IMG/VR virus record: IMGVR_UViG_3300005253_000368
Span: 1-42,433 of that record
Source of the DNA: a virus
DNA: 42,433 nt
Reading direction: 5' to 3' (one strand)
Shown here: positions 33,551 through 40,161 of the stretch, in pieces
Position numbering within the stretch: the first letter of the stretch is position 1
How the letters are laid out: the number at the start of each line of letters is the position of its first letter
Translations under genes and position numbers: made by a program
The notes under the pieces: generated by a model
What the model saw: only the letters and a program-made list of their open reading frames with translations
Told to the model about the DNA's origin: nothing
Database searches by the model: none

Positions 33551-33753
33551 TGATTCTCTCCAGTTAAGTTAATTTGTCCATAACTCCAAACCCCAGTTTG
33601 TTCAAGAATTTTGAAACTGGGAGTGGAAACATTGACACCAACAAAATGATTATTTGGTAATTTAATATACTGTGTAATGTGCATTTCAAAAGCGTGCATG
33701 AGTCTGCGACGTTGCTCAGTTGTCAAGCCATCAAGTTTTGATTTTAGACTCAT
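33547..33753 (-). CDS. Small hypothetical protein in the replication operon
   Basis: 68 residues. Start overlaps the stop of the primase-helicase gene (ATGA type) and its end overlaps the kinase start. N-terminal basic helix (L-T-T-E-Q-R-R-R-L-M-H-A-F) and a beta-rich C-terminal half. Not recognised; coupling implies co-translation with the primase-helicase. Confidence 0.5.
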   Translation of the reverse strand: MSLKSKLDGLTTEQRRRLMHAFEMHITQYIKLPNNHFVGVNVSTPSFKILEQTGVWSYGQINLTGENQ

Positions 33754-36452
33754 TTCACAATTATCTCTTTAACTAGAGTATCCCCGTGTAGAATGAGTCT
33801 GGGGGTAGCATCGTTAGAAGTTGGTTTTTCAAGAGATAGATTCCCTACAAAAAACTGTGCACCTTTTGCTAAGACGCGGCCTTTAGGATACTCGTGGGGT
33901 AGTTCACGGCCCATCCTGATCTTGGACCAAAGGTGTACATCTTCCGCCGGTAGCCATTCTTGAAAACGAGACCATAATTCGCCGTAGAGTACCATAGCAC
34001 CTGGAGAAGGAAACATAGTCTCTTCGAGAAAGATTTCAAAAGCAGTACGATTCAATTGGGCGTTTTGGAATTTGTCTTGTGTTTCAATGACTGGAACATT
34101 CATACGATCTATACATTTTGGAATTTCTAATTTCAAAAGTGTAGCCATGAATGCTGGAGCTTCTTTTTTCAAACGTATGTGTAATTCGTCGCGTGGAATC
34201 ATGTCCATCAGACCAAGCGGCGGTACTTGAATTACAGTGATCCGTGTGTCTCCAGGAAAAATCGGACACTCCCGCGGGTCATTAGCTGTATGAATATAAT
34301 GTGTTGTATTGTCAATAAGGTATGGTGTCTTATTTTTAACATGAATAGGTATTTGTAGCGCAGTCACCCAGTCTTTAAGACGATTACGAGCACCAACGCT
34401 CTTTGTGATATCAGTTTCTTGAATGACACAAAGAACAGCATTAGCCAATTCACCATTAAAACCTTGTGCGCTTGTGAGTGCTGTATCTGCGCGTGCATAA
34501 CCAGTGGTATTGATTAAAAAACTCAAAGCTTCATGTAATGTAGATTTACCTGTGTTCTCAGCTTTTGAGTAAAGAAATAGATATGGTAATGGCCGCTTTG
34601 GATATTGAAACAGTGAAGCAATCCAAAGGCGGAGATAATCCTCACCCGTAGCCACACCGTTAACTTGACACCAACCGTCCTCTTTGATTGCATTATCAAG
34701 GCCACGCCCACAATGCTTTAGTATTAAATCCCAAGTTCCATGATTAAAAGGTTCCTCTTGTTGTGGTAAATAACGAAATTGCGCAGCTTCTCGGTTCCAA
34801 CGTCTGCCGCCAAGATATTCTTCTTGGAATGGTTCACTGACTAACAGCCAAGGCTCTAGGACGCAAGAACCTAGTGATTTATTAACTTCTTTTTCAGACA
34901 TGTCCCTTGCTTTTAATGCAATTTTTACATGTTGCAAAGGTTCGGAAGTCCATTTTGTATCTGATTTAACCACCCACCCACAGTCTGATTCTCCTGTAGA
35001 TAAATGTCTGATAATACTATCAAGATTCATATTGCCTGCTTCTTCAGTTTGCGTCAAACGAGCATAAAAAAGCTTTTTCCACCATCCTTTGTCTTCACGC
35101 CAACCTTGCATATCGCTATACTGGTCCGTGGGCTCGCGTTTAACATGTACAGCCAAACGGCCGTCTTTGTGTTGCTTAATAATTGTGTTTCTACTACACG
35201 CCCACAATGGTAATTTTAGATCAGCACCTAACATTCGTGCAGTAGCGGTAGCGGTTTCAGCTTCATTGAAATGATAATCACCCTTCTCGTCTTCGATACC
35301 GTCATAAGCCCTTGAAGCAATACGTAATGAAGGATCACGATTATAAAAGCATTGTGTCCAACCAGCTGCATCTTGCTCCCAACATTTTGATTCTGCTACG
35401 CCTTCTGAAAATCTGCGAATACTCCAAGCACCCGCTGGGTCTGATAGTGGGAAAGCATAACAATTCCAGTCTTCACCTTTACGTTTGCCAATTGCAAGTG
35501 TATCAAAAATACCTCTAAAATTAAGATCTTCATGAGCTTTTTTCAAATCAAATGTATGACAGACTAACATCCAGCGGTCATTATCCCACCACCAAGATAC
35601 TTTTGATTCACGTAAATAATCAAAAAGCTTCTTGTGTATATCATCAAGTTTTGTTCTAGATCGTTGGCCAGTTAATTCCTCAAACGCAGTTCGATCGGCT
35701 TCTTTAATTTGACTTGGGATACTGCGTCTACGCTTCTTCTTAATAACGTCAAGATGATCACGCCAATTGATAGGAATATCAGTTAATACTTCACCTTGTT
35801 TGATAAGAGCAAGACCGTCAGAACCTTTCATCTTGCGGTGAAAAACCCACATGTTTCCACCACAAGCGTCAACTTTGATTGAAAAATCAAAGCCAGTATC
35901 CGCGGACATTTTGCCTAGAATCGAGCGTCCCAACGCTGCGTGTTCAGTGTGGTTAGCGGTCGGTACGTCATTAAGAAAGACGTAAAGATGTAGCCCTTGA
36001 CCGCCACTAGATTTACGAATAGTAATCCAAGGAAGCTTACAAGCAGCTTCTTGAACTTCTAAAAGTTCTTGGCCAGTTAATTTTGCCGCATGGCCCTCAG
36101 CATGGCCTGCAATGTCGTCAAAATCAAAAGCGACCCATTTAGAGATTCTTTGTTCCCAGTTCCAACCGGTCATACCTATAGCTTCAGCATGTGTAGCTAA
36201 ATTGTAGACCATCTTAGAGTCTTCAAAATGCGGGTCTGTAGCTGCACCCCAAGGTATACGTATTGCTTTCCATTGCTCGTCGCCGTTTGAATAACCGTGC
36301 CACATACGGCCCTTAAATTCGCCTTCTATACGTTCCCCACTATCTTGGGCGACATTGACTTGAACTTCCATTCCGAAATGATACCGCGAAGCCAAATCTT
36401 CGTGAGTAAAATCAGTAAGAAAATTCTTAATGGCTTCTGTTTTTGTCGGCAT
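33750..36452 (-). CDS. Primase-polymerase / SF3-type helicase fusion
   Basis: 900 residues, first gene of the leftward operon. N-terminal archaeo-eukaryotic primase-like domain: A108-F-D110-F-D112, then S148-S-G-G-Q-G-L-H155-L-Y-V, then V-D195 before A-C-G-G-N; these are the D-x-D, s-x-H and acidic motifs of AEP enzymes. C-terminal SF3-like ATPase: S-K-A-E-N-T-G-K-S-T at about 628-637 (Walker A), V-L-C-V-I-Q-E-T-D at about 670 (Walker B), and H-T-A-N-D-P-R sensor-type motif after it. It probably primes and unwinds phage DNA, and may also polymerise, as no separate DNA polymerase is in the window. Confidence 0.82.
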   Translation of the reverse strand: MPTKTEAIKNFLTDFTHEDLASRYHFGMEVQVNVAQDSGERIEGEFKGRMWHGYSNGDEQWKAIRIPWGAATDPHFEDSKMVYNLATHAEAIGMTGWNWEQRISKWVAFDFDDIAGHAEGHAAKLTGQELLEVQEAACKLPWITIRKSSGGQGLHLYVFLNDVPTANHTEHAALGRSILGKMSADTGFDFSIKVDACGGNMWVFHRKMKGSDGLALIKQGEVLTDIPINWRDHLDVIKKKRRRSIPSQIKEADRTAFEELTGQRSRTKLDDIHKKLFDYLRESKVSWWWDNDRWMLVCHTFDLKKAHEDLNFRGIFDTLAIGKRKGEDWNCYAFPLSDPAGAWSIRRFSEGVAESKCWEQDAAGWTQCFYNRDPSLRIASRAYDGIEDEKGDYHFNEAETATATARMLGADLKLPLWACSRNTIIKQHKDGRLAVHVKREPTDQYSDMQGWREDKGWWKKLFYARLTQTEEAGNMNLDSIIRHLSTGESDCGWVVKSDTKWTSEPLQHVKIALKARDMSEKEVNKSLGSCVLEPWLLVSEPFQEEYLGGRRWNREAAQFRYLPQQEEPFNHGTWDLILKHCGRGLDNAIKEDGWCQVNGVATGEDYLRLWIASLFQYPKRPLPYLFLYSKAENTGKSTLHEALSFLINTTGYARADTALTSAQGFNGELANAVLCVIQETDITKSVGARNRLKDWVTALQIPIHVKNKTPYLIDNTTHYIHTANDPRECPIFPGDTRITVIQVPPLGLMDMIPRDELHIRLKKEAPAFMATLLKLEIPKCIDRMNVPVIETQDKFQNAQLNRTAFEIFLEETMFPSPGAMVLYGELWSRFQEWLPAEDVHLWSKIRMGRELPHEYPKGRVLAKGAQFFVGNLSLEKPTSNDATPRLILHGDTLVKEIIVK

Positions 36453-36478
36453 GATGGTAAAATCAAGTTGTTTGAATT

Positions 36479-36492
36479 TGATTATAAAATCA
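36479..36492. promoter_or_regulatory. 14-bp dyad TGATT-N4-AATCA, leftward leader
   Basis: The sequence is TGATTATAAAATCA, 26 bases upstream of the primase-helicase ATG on the minus strand and downstream of the minus-strand promoter-like box. More copies of GATTTGATTTT-like half-sites flank it. Confidence 0.55.
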
Positions 36493-36538
36493 AATCAGGT
36501 CTAATAGGAAAATCAAATCAAACGATAGTGCGTCATAA

Positions 36539-36565
36539 TATAATACGTAATCTAATGGTAAAATG
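36539..36565 (-). promoter_or_regulatory. Shared promoter-like box, copy 2 (leftward operon)
   Basis: On the minus strand: CATTTT at 36565-36560, ten bases, then TACGTATTATA ending at 36539. It matches the box at 36741 in 24 of 27 positions by eye. The primase-helicase ATG lies 87 bases downstream. Confidence 0.65.
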
Positions 36566-36673
36566 GGCACACTATTTTTGAGAATACAGAAAGCATAATT
36601 ACCGCTTCTTATTAAGCATACGGAAAGAAAGAAAGTAAGAAAAGAAGTCTATAAGGTAATAGGAAAACCCTGT

Positions 36674-36701
36674 TTGTATGTCACTTTTTATTCCTTATAC
36701 T
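36674..36701 (+). promoter_or_regulatory. Sigma70-like promoter toward the ParB gene
   Basis: TTGTAT (36674-36679), 16 bases, TATACT (36696-36701). A plausible host-sigma promoter upstream of the shared box at 36741, so the ParB operon may have both an early host-type and a phage-type start. Confidence 0.35.
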
Positions 36702-36740
36702 ATGGACGCATATACAAAGCAAATTTTTGGAATTATAGAA

Positions 36741-36767
36741 CATTTTGCCATTATTTTACGTATTATA
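36741..36767 (+). promoter_or_regulatory. Shared promoter-like box, copy 3 (rightward ParB operon)
   Basis: CATTTT, GCCATTATTT, TACGTATTATA. Identical spacing to the two other copies. The ParB-like ATG is 122 bases downstream, with a dyad in between. Confidence 0.65.
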
Positions 36768-36816
36768 TGTAGACCAATATCTAATGTATGATTTGATTTT
36801 CCTAGTCACTTAACAT

Positions 36817-36830
36817 TGATTTTTCAATCA
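36817..36830. promoter_or_regulatory. 14-bp dyad TGATT-N4-AATCA, ParB leader
   Basis: The sequence is TGATTTTTCAATCA, directly followed by AAATCA and then TTGTTGTGATTT, giving further half-sites. It lies 58 bases before the ParB-like start, a natural autoregulation position. Confidence 0.55.
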
Positions 36831-36888
36831 AAATCACTTGTTGTGATTTACAGTAATGTGGTGACCAACACTAACTTAGGAGTCCTTT

Positions 36889-37866
36889 ATGTCGACAAGT
36901 CTGCGTTCAATTAAAATCACGGACATTCGTGAGAACCCAGTCGCTCTTCGTGCAGTTGACCGTGAATCTGAAGCTTTTGTAGGTTTGCGGGATTCAATTG
37001 CTCTTGTAGGTATTATGAATCCAATCAATGTTCGTGAGCGTACTGAAGTGATTGAGGGACAAACAATCACGTATTACGAACTGTGTGACGGTTTGCACCG
37101 TTATACGGCTGCCGTGGACGTAGGTATCACTGAATTGAATGTACAGATTCTTACGCTAGATGACGCTGACGTGTTGGAAGCGCAGGTTATGGCAAATGTC
37201 CATAAAATCGACACGAAGCCAGTCCAGTACACTCAGCAAATGAATCGCATCTTTGCAGGCAATCCAGCAATGACCATTTCTGACATGGCTGCCAAGTTGG
37301 CCAAAAGTCCGTCATGGGTTAGCCAACGATTGGGTTTGCTCAAGTTGGAGAAGGGTATTGCTGAGCTTGTTGATGATGGTAAAATCACCATCAGTAATGC
37401 CGTTGTTTTGGCGAAGTTGCCTCATGAAGAGCAGGTTAATTTTGTCGATAGTGCTATCACTCTCGGCTCGGATGAATTTGCTCCACAAGTTCAAGCACGT
37501 GCTAAGGAATTGCGTGATGCAGCACGGCAAGGGCGTGTACCTGGTCAAGTTACTTTTGAGCCCACTGCTCGATTCCAAAAGATGGCTGTTCTGAAAGATG
37601 AGCTAGCTGGAGCAGCGGTCGGTCCGGCTATCTGTGCTCAGAATAAAGCTAAGACGGCTGATCAAGGATTTGCCCTTGGTGTTCGTTGGGCTGTCAGTAT
37701 GGACCCGGCGAGTGTTGAAGTTCAACGTGCTTCTGCTGAAGCGAAAGCTCAGAAGCTTGCTGAAGCTAAGGCAACGCGTGTTGCTGACAGGGCTGATAAG
37801 AAGGCAAAGGAAGCCGCCGTAGCTCAAGCTAAAGCACAAGCGGGACTTCAGAAGACCGCAAAGTGA
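36889..37866 (+). CDS. ParB-like DNA-binding protein
   Basis: 325 residues behind AGGAG. N-terminal ParB/sulfiredoxin-type domain: D-I-R-E-N-P at about 12-17, L-x-x-S-I-A-L-V-G-I-M-N-P-I near 33-46, and the CTP/phosphate-binding G-L-H-R-Y-T-A-A at about 68-75. A KorB/ParB helix-turn-helix follows at about 124-150 (M-T-I-S-D-M-A-A-K-L, S-P-S-W-V-S-Q-R-L-G). The C-terminus (about 270-325) is a long A/K/E-rich helix. No ParA is adjacent, so a regulatory, genome-coating or segregation-independent role is likely. Codon use (CGT, GGT) suggests high expression. Dyads in its own leader and elsewhere are candidate binding sites; this link is inference. Confidence 0.82.
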   Translation: MSTSLRSIKITDIRENPVALRAVDRESEAFVGLRDSIALVGIMNPINVRERTEVIEGQTITYYELCDGLHRYTAAVDVGITELNVQILTLDDADVLEAQVMANVHKIDTKPVQYTQQMNRIFAGNPAMTISDMAAKLAKSPSWVSQRLGLLKLEKGIAELVDDGKITISNAVVLAKLPHEEQVNFVDSAITLGSDEFAPQVQARAKELRDAARQGRVPGQVTFEPTARFQKMAVLKDELAGAAVGPAICAQNKAKTADQGFALGVRWAVSMDPASVEVQRASAEAKAQKLAEAKATRVADRADKKAKEAAVAQAKAQAGLQKTAK

Positions 37867-37873
37867 ATCTCGT

Positions 37874-37925
37874 CCTATCGGACTAGCTTAGCCCCGTTTT
37901 CTTAATATAGCTAAGCCCCGATAGG
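37874..37925 (+). other. Two-tier stem-loop after the ParB gene
   Basis: Outer arms CCTATCGG (37874-37881) and CCGATAGG (37918-37925) enclose inner arms GCTTAGC (37886-37892) and GCTAAGC (37910-37916). The two halves also carry a direct-repeat relation (CTTAGCCCCG / CTAAGCCCCG). The structure lies entirely in noncoding DNA eight bases past the ParB stop and just before a terminator-like hairpin. It could be an RNA element, a small RNA or a protein site. Confidence 0.6.
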
Positions 37926-37931
37926 CTTATA

Positions 37932-37964
37932 TCAACCTGCTCAGAAATGGGCAGGTTGATTTTC
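37932..37964 (+). terminator. Rho-independent terminator
   Basis: TCAACCTGC (37932-37940) pairs with GCAGGTTGA (37951-37959), extended inside by a T-G and a C-G pair, followed by TTTTCT. This would end or attenuate transcription after the ParB-like gene, separating it from the next genes. Confidence 0.75.
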
Positions 37965-37991
37965 TAACACATCTACAACAAGAGAACTAAC

Positions 37992-38639
37992 ATGAACGAA
38001 CTTGTACCCAAAGAACTTACCACTGGCGCTTTAACTGACAATAATTTCAGTGATACTGCAGCAAGCCTTGCAGAAAGTTATCTTTCTCGTCTTCAGTTGT
38101 TTGGTTCAAAATCAGACGCTTGTGCTGAAGGTAAAATCGGTATCGGCCGTTACGGCATAGTGCGAGATAAGGAGATTGTCGATCTTGGGGATGAGCTTGA
38201 TGCAGTTATTGTTTCATGGCGCCCAAAAGCTTTGCAGATTACTGCTGAAGGTATTGTCGCTAGTCATGAGCCTGATTCTGATTTGTATAAGAAAATCAAA
38301 GAGCTTTCTAGTATCAAAGATTCTGGTTGTATGCACGGCCCTGAATTTTTACTTTGGATTCCTAGTCAAGATCAATTTGTAACATTCCACATGTCCAGTA
38401 AGACTGCTAGGCGTGAGTCCCAGAAGATGGAGCCTTTGATTGGAAAAGCAGCTACTTTCCGTTGCCATTTAATTGATAGCGGCCGTTTCAAGTGGCACGG
38501 GCCTGTTGTAACTGGTTGTTCAACACAACTTGAAGTTCCGCCTGTTGAAGAAATCCAAGAGCAAGTTGAGCGATTTCAGAATCCACCGAAACAGGAAGTG
38601 GAACTTGCAAAAGATGATGACTCTGGACGCGAAGTGTAG
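37992..38639 (+). CDS. Conserved phage protein, unknown, SSB-like tail
   Basis: 215 residues behind AAGAGAAC. Glycine-rich early part (G-K-I-G-I-G-R-Y-G), then a mixed beta region with D-A-V-I-V-S-W-R-P-K-A-L, F-L-L-W-I-P and F-R-C-H-L-I-D. It ends in an acidic, flexible stretch (E-E-I-Q-E-Q-V ... K-D-D-D-S-G). Beta core plus acidic tail recalls single-strand-binding proteins, but no OB-fold motif can be proven by eye. It begins the post-terminator part of the rightward operon. Confidence 0.4.
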   Translation: MNELVPKELTTGALTDNNFSDTAASLAESYLSRLQLFGSKSDACAEGKIGIGRYGIVRDKEIVDLGDELDAVIVSWRPKALQITAEGIVASHEPDSDLYKKIKELSSIKDSGCMHGPEFLLWIPSQDQFVTFHMSSKTARRESQKMEPLIGKAATFRCHLIDSGRFKWHGPVVTGCSTQLEVPPVEEIQEQVERFQNPPKQEVELAKDDDSGREV

Positions 38640-38645
38640 GAAATT

Positions 38646-39143
38646 ATGTCAATATCTGTAAGTGTCACACCTATTACTGGCTCCATGATTTCGTGGACAC
38701 GGTTTCTTAAAGACACTTTGCAGGTCACTGGACACAGCCCTACACGCAGTATCGACGCATCCGGCCTGATTTTGAGTGATTATGCAAAATATATTATTGC
38801 CTTGAAAGAGTTACGCAGCAAGGAAGTATCGAATCCAGTTGACACTTTGAGGGATGCTGGATCTCTATTGCAACATATACATTTCAGTTTTCTTATTGGT
38901 GGGTCTGCAGGATTGATTTTCAAAATCTGCGAACTCACTGTATTGAGTGTATTGAGCACACGTATCAAAAAAGGTCGTTTTGCGTTGGTCAGTGGAACCC
39001 TAGGAGAGTGGAAAGACGCCATAACTGAGTTATCTAAAGACCACTCTCCAGAAACTCAGTGTATCGTTGAAGCTCTCCTAGGGTTTTTCTCTACTCTTGG
39101 TCTGAAACATGTTTTTACAGACTTAACTTTGAGGTTGGAATGA
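38646..39143 (+). CDS. Hypothetical protein carrying an RNA-structure element
   Basis: 165 residues, six bases after the previous gene. Mostly alpha-helical with hydrophobic helices around residues 75-105 (F-L-I-G-G-S-A-G-L-I-F-K-I) and L-L-G-F-F-S-T-L-G-L-K-H near the end. No family is recognised. Its 3' third contains several mutually exclusive inverted repeats (38996-39085). Overlaps the next gene by 4 bases (ATGA). Confidence 0.55.
   Translation: MSISVSVTPITGSMISWTRFLKDTLQVTGHSPTRSIDASGLILSDYAKYIIALKELRSKEVSNPVDTLRDAGSLLQHIHFSFLIGGSAGLIFKICELTVLSVLSTRIKKGRFALVSGTLGEWKDAITELSKDHSPETQCIVEALLGFFSTLGLKHVFTDLTLRLE
38996..39085 (+). promoter_or_regulatory. Attenuator-like alternative hairpins inside a gene
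   Basis: Stem A: AACCCTAGGAGAG (38996-39008) with CTCTCCTAGGGTT (39073-39085), perfect 13 bp, followed by TTTCT. Stem B: GGAGAGTGG (39003-39011) with CCACTCTCC (39041-39049), perfect 9 bp. Stem C: ACTGAGTT (39024-39031) with AACTCAGT (39053-39060). A and C can nest; B excludes A and would form a pseudoknot with C. This is the geometry of a terminator/antiterminator or translational switch. That it acts is inference. Confidence 0.55.
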
Positions 39144-39325
39144 CGAATGACAACTTTAAATTGGCTCGACAAGTGATGGCTAACTATTTCACCAAAAATC
39201 CTGGTTGTAGACTAACTTATGTTGCTAATATAGCTATGTTGCTTCATGATCATCATGGTATTACTAACCATAAAAAACGTAACGCAGCAGCCAATGATAT
39301 TATGAATTTGATTTTTAATACTTAG
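39140..39325 (+). CDS. Small hypothetical protein before the tRNA
   Basis: 61 residues, start overlapping the upstream TGA. Helical, with H-D-H-H-G and K-K-R-N-A-A-A-N-D-I-M. Possibly a small DNA-binding protein. Its TAG stop shares one base with the tRNA-Leu gene. No family is recognised. Confidence 0.5.
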   Translation: MTNDNFKLARQVMANYFTKNPGCRLTYVANIAMLLHDHHGITNHKKRNAAANDIMNLIFNT

Positions 39326-39407
39326 GCCGTGTGGCGGAATGGCATACGCACCGGACTTAAAATCCGGCACCAATAAGGTATTATAGGTTCGAATCCTATC
39401 ACGGCTA
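39325..39407 (+). tRNA. tRNA-Leu (anticodon UAA)
   Basis: Acceptor GGCCGTG pairs with CACGGCT (one G-T), discriminator A39407; D arm follows TGGCGG; anticodon stem CCGGA/TCCGG encloses CTTAAAA, anticodon TAA; a long variable arm (class II, as expected for Leu); T arm ATAGG-TTCGAAT-CCTAT. CCA is not encoded. It reads UUA, a frequent Leu codon in these AT-rich genes, so it probably supplements the host pool. The G at 39325 is also the last base of the upstream stop. Confidence 0.93.
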
Positions 39408-39412
39408 CTGAA

Positions 39413-39961
39413 ATGAAAACACTACATTGTACGTCCTGTCTGTTGTGGTTGGCTAAAAACAACAAGACCTGGGACACTATTTTTGCAGATCCTCCAGATA
39501 ACATAGACTTGAAGTATAGTCTTTATGGTGATCGTATTCCAGATGAAGAATATGTATATTTGTTGCGACAGTGGTTATTTGCATTTATACAGAATGCCCG
39601 ATGTGTTTGGTTCAGCTTTAATGTGAAGTGGTGGGTTGAAGTTGCACGTATTATAACTGACTTAAAACAGATGTTTGGCGGCACGGTTAAAATCAAATTT
39701 TGCGTACAAATTTATACTTTTGGCCAACACAATCAACATGATTTTGGCACTAATCATCGACCGATTTTACGAATCACTCGTAAAGGTGCTCCTTTGTATC
39801 CAGATGCAATACGTGTACAATCACAGCGACAAATAAATGGTGACAAACGCGCAAATCCTGCTGGTCGAGTACCAGGGGATGTTTTCGATTTTCCTCGCGT
39901 TACGGGTAATTCAAAACAGCGGCGACGTTGGCATCCAACACAACTACACGAGGGCTTGTAG
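39413..39961 (+). CDS. DNA methyltransferase, N-terminal part (frame disrupted)
   Basis: 182 residues. F-A-D-P-P-D-N-I at about residues 24-31 is the catalytic motif IV of a beta-class amino-methyltransferase, with D in place of the usual aromatic after DPP. The end reads R-R-W-H-P-T-Q-L-H-E-G-L and then stops at TAG (39959-39961). The normal family continuation (L-V-E-R-C-I and the SAM-binding D-P-F-G-G-T-G) is present, but in the -1 frame. So the gene looks split by a one-base loss, a sequence error, or a -1 frameshift event at GGC-TTG. Confidence 0.75.
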   Translation: MKTLHCTSCLLWLAKNNKTWDTIFADPPDNIDLKYSLYGDRIPDEEYVYLLRQWLFAFIQNARCVWFSFNVKWWVEVARIITDLKQMFGGTVKIKFCVQIYTFGQHNQHDFGTNHRPILRITRKGAPLYPDAIRVQSQRQINGDKRANPAGRVPGDVFDFPRVTGNSKQRRRWHPTQLHEGL

Positions 39962-40161
39962 AGCGTTGTATTAAAATGACTACACTTCCCGGTGAACAGG
40001 TTTTAGACCCATTTGGTGGTACAGGCACAACATTGCGTGTTTGTAAGCGAATTTCTCGGGAGTGTACTTTACTTGAAGTAGACTCTTTTTATTGTGAGCA
40101 AATCGCAAAAGAAAACGCTCTAAGTAAAATAAGTGAAAACACCTGGTCGGAGAAGTTATGA
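39928..40161 (+). CDS. DNA methyltransferase, C-terminal SAM-binding part
   Basis: Up to 77 residues in the -1 frame relative to the upstream part, from TTG 39928. Homology really begins at L-V-E-R-C-I-K (from about 39955), continuing V-L-D-P-F-G-G-T-G-T-T (motif I, SAM binding) and L-L-E-V-D-S-F-Y. Residues before that are an artefact of reading the overlap in this frame. Alone it cannot be a methyltransferase; joined at 39958 (re-reading one base) it restores the H-P-T-Q to D-P-F-G-G order of beta-class enzymes. Overlaps the helicase start by 4 bases. Confidence 0.7.
   Translation: MASNTTTRGLVERCIKMTTLPGEQVLDPFGGTGTTLRVCKRISRECTLLEVDSFYCEQIAKENALSKISENTWSEKL

Larger units (their letters stand above)
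36453..36888. other. Divergent control region, candidate origin
   Basis: 436 bases without a gene, very AT-rich, between the divergent replication and ParB operons. It contains two of the three shared promoter-like boxes, one on each strand (36539-36565, 36741-36767), two exact dyads (36479-36492, 36817-36830), further half-sites such as GATTTGATTTTCC near 36792, a sigma70-like pair at 36674-36701 and a purine tract around 36610-36650. Adjacent to the primase-helicase gene, it is the best origin candidate in the window, though no iteron array is seen. Confidence 0.5.

Noticed and set aside
37374-37393. TGATGGT / ACCATCA inverted repeat with AAAATC loop inside the ParB-like gene
   Set aside because: It is a single 7-bp stem in coding sequence, with no second copy and no link to a regulatory position. 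It resembles the dyad only partly.
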